From contig CAJXMN010000021.1 of NCBI GenBank assembly GCA_913056215.1, positions 1 through 34,661 on the forward strand: a DNA stretch of 34,661 bases, read 5' to 3'. Source of the DNA: an uncultured Flavobacteriales bacterium (GTDB lineage Bacteria; Bacteroidota; Bacteroidia; Flavobacteriales_D; Crocinitomicaceae). Shown here in pieces: positions 9,475-18,750 of this stretch (the first letter of the stretch is position 1; each line of letters starts with the position of its first letter). The notes under the pieces were generated by a model that was not told where the DNA came from, ran no database searches, and saw only the letters and a program-made list of their open reading frames with translations. The translations under genes were made by a program, and so were the position numbers.

Positions 9475-10302
9475 ATGAAACCAGGAAGTAAAAGTTGGAA
9501 AGCCTTTATGGCAAAGTTGTATGGATTTGGTGCAGCCATTGTAATCGTCGGAGCGATGTTTAAAATTATGCACTGGCCAGGAGCGGGAGCAATGCTCGTT
9601 GTTGGTTTGAGTACGGAGGCACTTATATTCGTGTTCTCTGCCTTTGAACCTATTCATGAAGATCCGAATTGGGAACTTGTTTACCCAGAACTCGCTTTGG
9701 GTCATGACGAAGATTTCGATCCGGAAGAACTTCAAGAAGGAAACCGTGGTGGTAAATCTGGAGGAGGTTCAGGTGTGACTGGTGAACTCGACCAGATGCT
9801 TGAAGAAGCACAAATTGACAGTGCTCTTTTGGAACGTCTCGGTGAAGGAATGAAAGCATTGGGTGACAATGCAAACCAATTGAAAGGTGTTACTTCAGCA
9901 GCTGCTGCTACTGACTCTTACGTAGACAGTCTTCAGGCGGCATCTGATAAAGTTTCTCAATTATCTGATTCTTATGAAAAAGCTTCTGTAGCTATTTCTG
10001 GGATGACTTCATCTCAAGAAGAGGGTCAGTCTTTTGGAGAGCAAATGCAAAAAGTATCGAAAAATCTTGCAGCATTAAACAATGTTTATGAATTGCAATT
10101 GAAAGGTTCTTCTGCTCACCTGGAAGCAACAGAAAAATTCCAAGGTCAAGTTACAGATATGATGCAAAATCTTTCGGACTCTGTTGAGGACACTAAGCTT
10201 TATAAAGAAAACATGTCTATGCTTACTAAGAATCTTACTGATTTGAATAATGTATATGGTAACATGTTGAAAGCCATGACTATTTCAAATAACAATGGTT
10301 AA
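9475..10302 (+). CDS. gldL: T9SS motor stator GldL/PorL
   Basis: GldL forms the inner-membrane pentamer that, with GldM, converts proton motive force into rotation for secretion and gliding. The first 60 residues hold two transmembrane helices (about 15-33 and 38-57) joined by HWPGAG, the family hallmark. The second helix contains Glu48 (STEALIFVFSAFEP), equivalent to the protonatable Glu needed for motor function in F. johnsoniae GldL. After EPIHEDPNWELVYPEL comes a cytoplasmic region of about 190 residues: a Gly-rich linker, then coiled-coil-like helices with two similar blocks (NLAALNNVYELQLKG and NLTDLNNVYGNMLKA). Length 275. gldM follows after 62 bases. Confidence 0.95.
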   Translation: MKPGSKSWKAFMAKLYGFGAAIVIVGAMFKIMHWPGAGAMLVVGLSTEALIFVFSAFEPIHEDPNWELVYPELALGHDEDFDPEELQEGNRGGKSGGGSGVTGELDQMLEEAQIDSALLERLGEGMKALGDNANQLKGVTSAAAATDSYVDSLQAASDKVSQLSDSYEKASVAISGMTSSQEEGQSFGEQMQKVSKNLAALNNVYELQLKGSSAHLEATEKFQGQVTDMMQNLSDSVEDTKLYKENMSMLTKNLTDLNNVYGNMLKAMTISNNNG

Positions 10303-10364
10303 TCCATTGAAGATTGAAATAATCGAATTAGGTTTTATTATTAAACTCAAAAATTTAATTTAAC

Positions 10365-12077
10365 ATGGCAGGAGGAAAAGAAACCCCAAGACAGAAGATG
10401 ATCGGGATGATGTATCTCGTACTGACTGCTCTTTTGGCATTGAACGTGTCCAAAGAGATTGTACGAGCCTTCGTTACGATCAACGATAAACTCGATTCCA
10501 GTGGTGAAATCATCTCAGAAGGCACTGGAAGCACGTACGACGAGTTCACGAAAAAAGAACTCGCTATCAAAACTAAGGGTGGTGATTTAGAAACAGTTCA
10601 ATTTTGGAAAGATAAATCCGAAAAACTGAGCGATCGCACCAATCAAAGCATCCACTTCATCCTAAGCGAAAACAATGAGATGATTAAAAAAGCTGAAGGT
10701 GGTAAAAGCTGGATTAAAGAGAAAGATGAGGAAACAGGTCTTATTACTGAACTCGAGTCTTTTATGAAGATATCGGCAATGGATAACTACGATATTCCGA
10801 CCAATCGTTATATCGGTGGTAATCCACAAAAACCGAAGGAAAAAGGAATGTCTATTCGCGATTCGATTCACGCCTACCGTGATTATGTCATGAATCTCAT
10901 GGCGAATTACGAGGCTAATGGAGAGAAATATACATTCGAGAATCCAGAGAGTGTTGATCAATTGGATGAAGCACTCAAGACTTGTAACAAAGAAGATACA
11001 GCGTTTTTGAAGCAATTTTACCTTCAGTTAACAATTCCCGAAAAACTAAAGGTAAAGGATGCTGGACAAGAGAAACCCATGCCGTGGCCTTCAGTGATGT
11101 TTGACCACGCTCCTATTGTTGCCGCCGCAGCGATGCTCACTTCGCTTAAAGTAGATGTCATTAATGCAGAGTCTGCAGCTGCTGACTTCATGTTAAGTAA
11201 AGTGGAGGCTCCTTCATTTAACTTTAATAAAATTGAGCCGTTGGCATTTGCTCGTACAGGATACATCAACGCTGGTGATTCTCTCGACCTTAAAGTAATG
11301 ATTGCCGCATACGATTCTAACGAAGTTAGCAAGATTCGATACGGTATCAATGAGGATACGATCCCGGAAAACTGGAAGGAAACAGAAGGTAAAATTAACC
11401 TTCCTGGAAAGATTGCTGGTGATTACATCGTTAAGGGTCAAATTGGAGTTCGTGAAAAAGGTAAAATGACTTGGAAAGATTGGGACTTCAACTATACTGT
11501 AGGTGAACCTTCTGGAACGGTTTCATTACCTGAGATGAATGTTCTCTACAGAGGATATGATAATAAAGTGAAAGGTGCGGCATCTGGTTTTCCAGATTAC
11601 CGATTATCACCTGGAAAGAATATCTCATCACTTAGTCAGGCTGGTGAATTTTATACCGCAAAGCCTGGTAGTGCACGAGAAGCTTCAATCAGCATATCTG
11701 GTGTAGCAGCTGATGGTAGTGATGCTAGTCTTGGAACGTTTGAATTCCGAGTGCAAGATCTACCTAAGCCGTCTGTAAGTCTCGGTCGTATTTCTGACGG
11801 AGAATCGGCAACTTCAGGACAATTGCGTGCATCACGAAGATTGTTTGCAGGTTACCCGCCATCAATTCCATTGAAAGCTAATTTCTCTGTAGTTTCGTGG
11901 GAGATGACTGTATCTGGTGCACCTCGACCTGCAGAAGGTAGAGGCGCTAACCTCAATGCTGCTGCGCAACGTATGATTTCTGGAGCTGGTTCTGGAGATA
12001 TGATTACGATCGTAACAGAATACCGTGAACCAAGTGGGCGTGTTAAACGTCAGAATGCTGTGTTCAAGGTAAAATAA
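10365..12077 (+). CDS. gldM: T9SS motor shaft GldM/PorM
   Basis: GldM is a bitopic inner-membrane protein whose dimeric periplasmic shaft carries motor torque to the GldK/GldN ring. The N terminus MAGGKETPRQKMIGMMYLVL is the family signature, and a single transmembrane helix spans about residues 12-31 (MIGMMYLVLTALLALNVSKE). The remaining ~540 residues are periplasmic: a helical first domain with long charged helices up to about residue 225, then beta-rich Ig-like domains (for example GTVSLPEMNVLYRGYDNKVK, the start of the third domain). The chain ends VTEYREPSGRVKRQNAVFKVK. At 570 residues it is somewhat longer than the ~515-520 I recall for F. johnsoniae; a Gly/Ala/Ser-rich segment near residues 525-555 may account for part of that. 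gldN starts 17 bases later. Confidence 0.95.
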   Translation: MAGGKETPRQKMIGMMYLVLTALLALNVSKEIVRAFVTINDKLDSSGEIISEGTGSTYDEFTKKELAIKTKGGDLETVQFWKDKSEKLSDRTNQSIHFILSENNEMIKKAEGGKSWIKEKDEETGLITELESFMKISAMDNYDIPTNRYIGGNPQKPKEKGMSIRDSIHAYRDYVMNLMANYEANGEKYTFENPESVDQLDEALKTCNKEDTAFLKQFYLQLTIPEKLKVKDAGQEKPMPWPSVMFDHAPIVAAAAMLTSLKVDVINAESAAADFMLSKVEAPSFNFNKIEPLAFARTGYINAGDSLDLKVMIAAYDSNEVSKIRYGINEDTIPENWKETEGKINLPGKIAGDYIVKGQIGVREKGKMTWKDWDFNYTVGEPSGTVSLPEMNVLYRGYDNKVKGAASGFPDYRLSPGKNISSLSQAGEFYTAKPGSAREASISISGVAADGSDASLGTFEFRVQDLPKPSVSLGRISDGESATSGQLRASRRLFAGYPPSIPLKANFSVVSWEMTVSGAPRPAEGRGANLNAAAQRMISGAGSGDMITIVTEYREPSGRVKRQNAVFKVK

Positions 12078-12094
12078 TTTAAAAGAAGAAGATC

Positions 12095-13108
12095 ATGAAG
12101 AAACTAATTGCAAGTATGATGTTGTTTTCTGCTGTTGGGCTTTTTGCCCAACAACAGGAAATCAATGGAGGACCTGTTAACAGTCGAACTGAAACAGGTG
12201 TAATTGACGGTGTTTACTTGAAAACACATGTACCCACGAAACGACTCATGCCTTATGAACCGATTCGCGAGGCCGATGTAATTTGGAGTAAGCGTATTTG
12301 GAGAGCAATAGATCTTCGTGAAAAAATAAACCGTCCCTTGTATTATCCATTGGACGAATTTACAAATCCAGACCCTGAAACAGGTGAAGTAGAATGGGTG
12401 CGTCACGAAAACAGATGGAGTTTGTGGACGATTATTCGTCAACATATTATATCTGGTGACTTGACGTTATATTCAGATTATAATCCGGTAAGACCGCAAA
12501 TCAAAGATGGTGACCAATTCAAATATCCCGTGTTACCAGAACCGGGTAAAGGTTACTTTACTGATTCTGTTTATCGAAAAGATTTGCTCTTTTATTTGGC
12601 GAAACTAGGTCCTAAGCCACTCGATCCTTATTTAAATCGTTTTGGTCAGGACTCGATTGGTACCGACGGAAATCCAGTTTATCCTCCAAGGGATACATTC
12701 TGGTTTACATCTGAAGACATCATTCAATACCGTCTAAAAGAAGACTGGTTTTTCGACAAAGAGCGTTCGGTTTTGGATGTACGTATCCTCGGTCTAGCAC
12801 CTGTCAAGTATGCTACTGATAATAACGGGAATATTCAGGGAACGCGAACCATGTTTTGGTTGTATTTTCCTACTGATTGTCGTTATGTCTTTAACAACTA
12901 CTTCGTGTACAACGAAGACAATGGGTCACGCTGGATGAGTTTTGACGATCTCTTTATGAAAAGGCGATTCAGTTCGTTTATCTACAAACAAGAGAATGTG
13001 TATGATCGTAAGATTGAAAAATATCAAGTCGGTGTAGATGCTTTACATGAGTCGCGAAAAATTACCGAAGAGATTCGTAATTTGGAGCATGACGTCTGGA
13101 GTTATTAA
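12095..13108 (+). CDS. gldN: T9SS ring protein GldN/PorN
   Basis: GldN is the periplasmic partner of GldK in the T9SS ring and contacts the tip of GldM. The 337-residue product has a cleavable signal peptide (KKLIASMMLFSAVGLFAQQ). Family hallmarks follow: DADVIWSKR-like EADVIWSKRIWRAIDLREKINRPLYYP near residues 60-90, WTIIRQHI, EDIIQYRLKEDWFFDKERSVLDVRILGLAP near 210-240, MFWLYFPTDCRYVF and YDRKIEKYQVGVDALHESRKITEEIRNLEHDVWSY at the end. It closes the porP-gldKLMN run and is followed by a strong hairpin terminator. A hairpin lies inside the signal-peptide coding region (separate entry). Confidence 0.95.
   Translation: MKKLIASMMLFSAVGLFAQQQEINGGPVNSRTETGVIDGVYLKTHVPTKRLMPYEPIREADVIWSKRIWRAIDLREKINRPLYYPLDEFTNPDPETGEVEWVRHENRWSLWTIIRQHIISGDLTLYSDYNPVRPQIKDGDQFKYPVLPEPGKGYFTDSVYRKDLLFYLAKLGPKPLDPYLNRFGQDSIGTDGNPVYPPRDTFWFTSEDIIQYRLKEDWFFDKERSVLDVRILGLAPVKYATDNNGNIQGTRTMFWLYFPTDCRYVFNNYFVYNEDNGSRWMSFDDLFMKRRFSSFIYKQENVYDRKIEKYQVGVDALHESRKITEEIRNLEHDVWSY
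12133..12153 (+). other. Hairpin inside the gldN signal-peptide codons
   Basis: TGTTGGGC (12133-12140), loop TTTTT, GCCCAACA (12146-12153): a perfect 8-bp stem starting 38 bases after the A of the gldN ATG. A further CTG/CAG pairing can extend it past a bulge. The T-run is in the loop, so it is not an ordinary terminator. It may slow early translation or stabilise the mRNA, or may merely reflect codon choice. Confidence 0.5.
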
Positions 13109-13129
13109 ATCACCACATAAGATGAATTA

Positions 13130-13160
13130 GAAAGGCTGCTTTAACGAGCAGCCTTTTTTA
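13130..13160 (+). terminator. Rho-independent terminator after gldN
   Basis: AAAGGCTGCT (13131-13140), six-base loop ttaacg, AGCAGCCTTT (13147-13156) running into TTTTT. A perfect 10-bp, GC-containing stem with a T tract, 22 bases after the gldN stop. It closes the T9SS operon and separates it from the convergent porU. Confidence 0.9.
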
Positions 13161-13593
13161 TTGTTGTCCGTTTATGATCAAGTTTATTCTGGACACATTA
13201 AAAAGTATGGGGAGAACAATTAGAAATCACTAGTTTCCAGTAAAAGTGAAATAAACCTCTCGCGGTACTCGAGGTGACGCAGGGTTTGGATTAATTTCGA
13301 GGTGGTGAGCTTCAGTATTGGAACGCGTTCCAATACTACTTACAATCTAATTTTACTATCATCAAGCACTGCCCTCCTCTATCTATTCATCTCCATAAAA
13401 TGGTTATAAATAATTCTCCGATCAGTTTTCATGCACTTCTCATTCAATAATAGTTGTATTTACTTAACGGCTAATACCTGTACAGCGTATATGAATAGTC
13501 AAATTACTGCCATAAAACTACTCTTGTAAATCGTGTATATGCGTTGGGTTGACCCAAGCGGCATTCATTCATGGTTAAAGAAAGTATGACTGA
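13161..13593. other. Gene-free gap between gldN and porU
   Basis: About 430 bases with no open frame of credible gene length. It holds a perfect 24-bp palindrome (13314-13337), a small hairpin TTGGGT-tg-ACCCAA (13544-13557), and a GC-richer patch (about 13250-13310). That patch reads on the minus strand as a short peptide ending at a stop at 13230-13232, with a PNP-type motif. No T-tract terminator for porU is obvious. Confidence 0.6.
13314..13337. repeat. Perfect 24-bp palindrome
   Basis: The half site AGTATTGGAACG (13314-13325) is followed directly by its exact complement CGTTCCAATACT (13326-13337), with no spacer. It is gene-distal, between the ends of two convergent operons, which is an odd place for an operator. 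It could be a protein-binding palindrome, a recombination core or a remnant of a mobile repeat. Function unknown. Confidence 0.85.
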
Positions 13594-16500
13594 TCATCGC
13601 ATCAAGTACATCTTTCCCCAGTTCTTTTTAAAGTGTTGATCAGCGCCAGAAGAGCGGTGTTTGATTGATTCTCCATCAATTTGCGCTTTTACCCGATACA
13701 GGTAAACCCCATTCGCTAGTGGGTCACCAAATTCATCGCGACCATCCCAGGCATAAGAAGTGATATTTCTACCAATTCGTATCGGTCCCAGTTCATCTTC
13801 GGTGATCTCACGAACGATTTTACCCGACACAGTCATAATTTGAATGATCATTTCATCAGGTAAGCGACTACCTGTTAGAGTAAACACAAACCGCGTCTTA
13901 GTAGAAAATGGATTAGGGTAATTCATCAAATGCGTTATTGACGATTCATGAATCACTTCAAATTCCACTTGATACTCCAGATCACCCGATAAATTGCCTG
14001 CATTATCCGATCCCTGAACAAGTAACTTATAGGTACCAGAGGTTTCAAAATTGGCATTATAAAGAATCTTGAACCGCAAATTGTCTTCATCTGCAGGAAT
14101 CCACTGCATAATCTGATTGCCTTGCCCATCAATAAATGGTATGCGGCGCTGCTCACCATTGGGAGGAGTTAAGAAAACACCGAAATTACTCGTGTCCGCG
14201 TCCTCATTCATCACTAAAAAGGGATTATCATCTTCGAGAGCAATTATCACTTCCGACTTTGGACTCACAATGTCACCATTAAGGATATGTGTTCCATCAA
14301 AAGTAACGTCGAGTATGGGGTTTACATCGTCTTCACTTAACGTAAAAGGAAGCTGTAAAAGGTTATTAAAATGTGCCAATTCAGGTTGATCTTTAAATTG
14401 ATTTTGCGACCCGTTCACATAAGGATTCACCTCCATCCAGAGCGTATTCTTACCAGCCATTCCTACCGTTGAAAATCGTACAGTATCGCGCAACACTTCT
14501 CCTGATCTCAATGAATCCTGTCTATCATATGGAATAGGATGTATATTCTGATCTTCATCAGAAACCCAATAATGGACCAACATGGAATCCATGTCCAGGT
14601 CACTAATATTTTTGACATCAATGGCAAAAGCTTTTTCAACTCCCTCCTGCAATGAATCGGTATCTTCAGGCAGCATAACATAACCATTTGTCCCGTCAAT
14701 TGCGGCCTCTGGTAGCGTTTGATACAACACATGCCAACGATCAATCTGGGCTGGAGTAAAGTCCGTAGAATCAACATAATTTGCTTCCAATCGGAGGTAA
14801 GGATATTGATTGGCGGGAAAGATGTTATTCAAATTCAAAATTGAATCATTCATTGTAAACAACGTGTCCAGCGTATTGATAATATTTTGTTGAGCATCTA
14901 ATCCGTGTAACAGTAACTGAGTAGAATCCATACTGGAAACCTCATCGGGAGACTGCTTCCAAAACAGTGTTTCCCATTCTGCAGCAGGACCGATAATAGT
15001 TGAGCGTTCCACACCAAAGTTGGCGACACCAGTCATTGTTTCGGTAAACGTCAAAAACTCGCCCGGGTTCTGAGCAAAAACTTCCTGTGTCGTAGAAGGA
15101 TCTCCCTTTCTCGTAAAAAATATAAATGCACGATCATCCTGACTACTCGTCATATTTGTAGACCCCAAACTTTGCATCGTGGCAAAAAGAGCAGGATATT
15201 CGCTTTGCCAATTACTGAACATGCCTTTATTAGCTCCGTAGACCAAAATATAGTGACCATTCGGTATTTCGTTGAGCAACATGTTTTCAAAAGCTTGAAG
15301 CTGAGCAGCTGTATTCTGTCGAAAAATAAAGTAATATTCCACGCGATTTCGACAAGCCCCATTATTATTCACATTTCCAAATTGATGGTCGGCATTCGCG
15401 CCGTTGTAATAAGTACCCCAGGGGTCCATCGTAGAAGGATCAATTACAGCCACATGAAGTGAAGGAGCCGTGGAACACAAGTTATATTCGGCCATTTGAC
15501 CATTAATGCTCCATTTTGTGTCATTATACTGTTGATTATTCGAAGCATTATCGTAAACCTGACACTCTATACTCGCCTGAAGCGGGGTAAACAATCGCTT
15601 TCTTGTTGATCGGTCGTATTCGATTCCAGAAAAAGAGCCATTTTTAAATTGGAAAAAGTGATCTTGGCCCCACCCTTTCTTACCTGAAATATACTGGAAA
15701 GAATATTCATTCCAATTGAGAACTGAAGAATCTATTGCTACCCGCCAAAAGCAAACGGTACTATCGGTCAAATTTAAAGGCGCTGACGTTCCATTGCTGG
15801 AACTTGTCCACTCGTCAGGAAAAACCTCATATACCCCACCCATTCCTGATTTTATAGCATAACGATGAAAAGGACTATCAAACGTATCTGTAGTATCTAA
15901 TTCGAATCGATACGTATTAAAGCTTGCCGTCGGATTAATTGTAGACGCCTTGACAACGACGGAGTCATCAGGTACAACTGCATAATTATCGGGTAATACC
16001 GGTAAAATCCCATCAATATCCACAAAGAAATTGATCGTAATCTCGTTATTTCCGAAGTCATCATATAATTCAGGAACAAAAGAAGGTAAATCCGCGGCAA
16101 TTCGAAATTGATTCATGCCCATCCCTATATTTGCTTGAACCGGCATCGTGAAGGAAAAGGTATCCTTGTAGTGCAAACCATTAATAGATTGCTGATATAT
16201 AGAATCAAAACTCGCATTGGGGAAGTCACGTTCAACAACGAGCGAGAACGTATCCGTAATGCTCTTACCTAAATTTGTGAGCACAACGTTCACCGACAAT
16301 GAGTCCGTTTCTAGATTGATATCCTGCGGTTCAAAGAAAACATCCTGTTTAGTGAGGTCTATTTCTGGCTGTCCGTGCCAGTTTAACCTTAGTGCGGGGT
16401 CACCGTGCAACGTCATCTGAGTTACGGTAGCTTCCATGAGAAAATTTGAATTAATACTTTCAACCTCCGCAATGGTATTTTGAACCTGATCTCCCATGGT

Positions 16501-18744
16501 AGATCCATAATCTTCAGGACTCATTTGCTGATACAATAGGTTTGAATATTGATTGAGGTAAGAAGCAAACCCCAGCTTGACAGAGGAAATAAATCCAATA
16601 GCCCCGAGATTTTCAATCAGCACAAAATCTTCTGAAGTAGAAACATTATTCGATTTGAAAATATCCCCCGTGTAACAACGATTGCCGATAACCATCGTGT
16701 ATTTACCGCCGTTATTCCAATTGGCTGGTTCATCGATGCTCTGATCAAAACCGTTGGCTGTAGCATGTCCGAAAAATGTCATGAGAGACACTCCATTCTC
16801 AAGATACTCATTGACCTCTGTAGTCAAAACTGGATTAAAAGGATTCGAAGTTTGTTTGAAATAAGATGTTACAAATCCACCAAACTCCTCTTGTTCAATC
16901 AACCCTTTCATTGTATTCAGGTAATTTCTAAACAAAGCTTGCTCTGAAGCATTAATTCCACCACCAAAATGCAAGACTTGTTTTTGCCATTCCTTATTCG
17001 GTTTATTGTAGACGTCATTTTGATTTTGAGCCAATTCGTAAGATTTCATTTTTTCCAGGTAGAGAAGCAGTTCCTGATTATTATTAGCCGCGATCCGACC
17101 TGTTGGTATGGCCGGTCGCCAACTGTTCGGTGTACCGTCCCATTTTCCTGTGATGCAAACATCTCCCGATGGATAGCCGTAACTTGGCACCAAGTTACGA
17201 GTTGCAACAGAAGGGTTTTTACGTGGGCTTCCACCACTATTGTTGTTCGGATCACTCGCCTCTGTAATCCCTTTACCTGCCAGAAAGAGAGCACGTGGTT
17301 TCGCCGTACTCAAATTGTATATGTAGCGTGCCAACCGCCGAATCCCGAGAATATGTTTGGGTACACCACCTCCAAATTGCATCCAAAGATCACCTACTTC
17401 ACACATAACTACGTTGTAATTTCCCCCTTGCACTGAAGATCGATAACTGGCATACTCAGACGCACTGGTAATCATGGATTCGTTATAGATCAAGATATAG
17501 GCTTCTTCTAAATTTTCTGTTGAGTAATCAATAAATTTACCGTTTCCATTGACCGGAGATAAAGAAGTGATTTGAGTAATCTCTGATGCACTCTGACCGA
17601 ATAGGTTTTGACGATTTGATACAATCGAATTAGGTATCAATCCTTGCCACAATCCTCCACTATTGACAAAAGGTATTTTCCGGGGTACATCTCCTCCTGT
17701 TACATAAAAAGATGGAGAAGATAAGTTAGCATTCTGAAAGTCGACCCGAATTTTGGCTTGCCCTGAATTGTTCACGAGCTGTACCTCAATCGTTGATGCA
17801 TTGTCCATATCAGGTGTGCGCGGGTATTCTAACGAAAGGTAATTCACTGATTGAAAGTCCGTCGCCGCACCTTGATCTCCTATAATTTTGAAATAGACAT
17901 TCGTCGTACCATCATTGAGTTCAGCAATAGAAACCGATTCGTTCACTACAGTTTGACGATAGCCCGTAAAAATTTCGTCGTGTAGTACCAGATTGTTAGA
18001 ACCGATTTCCCATACTAAGTGGTGATTGCCTTGCCCCGTATAGTTCGCGTTGGAATTGGCATTCGATTTGGCATGAAATTCAACAGGGGGAGCTCCTGGG
18101 ACATCGTAGAGGGAGGGGGTTTGCATGGCAATTGTCTTTGTATAATTAGAGGCTCCGTTATAATTCGGGCTTCCCCAACCTTCACCTGGCGAATAATACG
18201 ATGAATATGATTTATTTTGTGAAAATCCACCGTAATAATAGCTATTGTAATCAACCTTTGACGTTTGCCATACATAATCATCTGGCGTAAAAACGGAAAA
18301 GTTAGTCGCCGTTTCTTCTACGAAACGTTCTGTTGCACCCGATGTCCATGTCAGAAAATAATAAAGCGTATCGTTGTACAGCGAATAAGCAGGATTTCCG
18401 ATTTCATCGGGATTGTCGTAAAGCAAGGAATCGAGCCAACCATCATTTCCCTCCGCAATAAACTCAATATAATCACCAGTGTCAAAACTACCATCACCGC
18501 CATCCTCCACATAAAGCGGGACTTCCTCTTCTTTTCCAAAAACCTGATATTGATCTGGTTGGACACTCGAAACAGGAACTCCTGCTTGTTGAAGCGTTGC
18601 ATGAGATATACGGTATATCCCTTTTTCACTGACACCAAACTTGTAATAGGACTGATTGTAATCGACCCACTCATTTCCATAAGGCTGAGCCCTCATAGAA
18701 ATGACCACACCCAAACAAAAAACAAAGGAGAGCAGTCGCATCAT
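13594..18744 (-). CDS. porU: Type IX secretion system sortase PorU
   Basis: PorU is the gingipain-like cysteine protease on the cell surface that cleaves the C-terminal sorting domain of T9SS cargo and attaches cargo to anionic LPS. The 1716-residue chain has a signal peptide (about 20 residues, MMRLLSFVFCLGVVISMRAQ), a beta-rich N-terminal region, then the peptidase C25 domain. The catalytic pair is visible: His660 in TFFGHATANG and Cys690 in IGNRCYTGD, with DPALRLNWHG shortly after. Long Ig-like beta modules follow. The end is a FlgD-like/CTD block (MNYPNPFSTKTRFVFTLTG, then TSYAWDGRDEFGDPLANGVYLYRV). It is noticeably longer than the ~1100-1300 residues usual for PorU, the extra length lying after the protease domain. 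It starts 6 bases after porV, so the two are one operon, convergent to gldKLMN. Confidence 0.93.
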   Translation of the reverse strand: MMRLLSFVFCLGVVISMRAQPYGNEWVDYNQSYYKFGVSEKGIYRISHATLQQAGVPVSSVQPDQYQVFGKEEEVPLYVEDGGDGSFDTGDYIEFIAEGNDGWLDSLLYDNPDEIGNPAYSLYNDTLYYFLTWTSGATERFVEETATNFSVFTPDDYVWQTSKVDYNSYYYGGFSQNKSYSSYYSPGEGWGSPNYNGASNYTKTIAMQTPSLYDVPGAPPVEFHAKSNANSNANYTGQGNHHLVWEIGSNNLVLHDEIFTGYRQTVVNESVSIAELNDGTTNVYFKIIGDQGAATDFQSVNYLSLEYPRTPDMDNASTIEVQLVNNSGQAKIRVDFQNANLSSPSFYVTGGDVPRKIPFVNSGGLWQGLIPNSIVSNRQNLFGQSASEITQITSLSPVNGNGKFIDYSTENLEEAYILIYNESMITSASEYASYRSSVQGGNYNVVMCEVGDLWMQFGGGVPKHILGIRRLARYIYNLSTAKPRALFLAGKGITEASDPNNNSGGSPRKNPSVATRNLVPSYGYPSGDVCITGKWDGTPNSWRPAIPTGRIAANNNQELLLYLEKMKSYELAQNQNDVYNKPNKEWQKQVLHFGGGINASEQALFRNYLNTMKGLIEQEEFGGFVTSYFKQTSNPFNPVLTTEVNEYLENGVSLMTFFGHATANGFDQSIDEPANWNNGGKYTMVIGNRCYTGDIFKSNNVSTSEDFVLIENLGAIGFISSVKLGFASYLNQYSNLLYQQMSPEDYGSTMGDQVQNTIAEVESINSNFLMEATVTQMTLHGDPALRLNWHGQPEIDLTKQDVFFEPQDINLETDSLSVNVVLTNLGKSITDTFSLVVERDFPNASFDSIYQQSINGLHYKDTFSFTMPVQANIGMGMNQFRIAADLPSFVPELYDDFGNNEITINFFVDIDGILPVLPDNYAVVPDDSVVVKASTINPTASFNTYRFELDTTDTFDSPFHRYAIKSGMGGVYEVFPDEWTSSSNGTSAPLNLTDSTVCFWRVAIDSSVLNWNEYSFQYISGKKGWGQDHFFQFKNGSFSGIEYDRSTRKRLFTPLQASIECQVYDNASNNQQYNDTKWSINGQMAEYNLCSTAPSLHVAVIDPSTMDPWGTYYNGANADHQFGNVNNNGACRNRVEYYFIFRQNTAAQLQAFENMLLNEIPNGHYILVYGANKGMFSNWQSEYPALFATMQSLGSTNMTSSQDDRAFIFFTRKGDPSTTQEVFAQNPGEFLTFTETMTGVANFGVERSTIIGPAAEWETLFWKQSPDEVSSMDSTQLLLHGLDAQQNIINTLDTLFTMNDSILNLNNIFPANQYPYLRLEANYVDSTDFTPAQIDRWHVLYQTLPEAAIDGTNGYVMLPEDTDSLQEGVEKAFAIDVKNISDLDMDSMLVHYWVSDEDQNIHPIPYDRQDSLRSGEVLRDTVRFSTVGMAGKNTLWMEVNPYVNGSQNQFKDQPELAHFNNLLQLPFTLSEDDVNPILDVTFDGTHILNGDIVSPKSEVIIALEDDNPFLVMNEDADTSNFGVFLTPPNGEQRRIPFIDGQGNQIMQWIPADEDNLRFKILYNANFETSGTYKLLVQGSDNAGNLSGDLEYQVEFEVIHESSITHLMNYPNPFSTKTRFVFTLTGSRLPDEMIIQIMTVSGKIVREITEDELGPIRIGRNITSYAWDGRDEFGDPLANGVYLYRVKAQIDGESIKHRSSGADQHFKKNWGKMYLMR

Positions 18745-18750
18745 GATTTA

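Noticed and set aside
9310-9735. 141-codon minus-strand frame over the gldK end and gldL start
   Set aside because: Antisense to two recognised T9SS genes and without any family signature.
13314-13337. LacI-family operator
   Set aside because: The centre dinucleotide is GC rather than CG, and no LacI-type gene or promoter is nearby.
13544-13557. TTGGGT-tg-ACCCAA as a porU terminator
   Set aside because: Only six pairs with a two-base loop, and no T tract follows on the minus strand.
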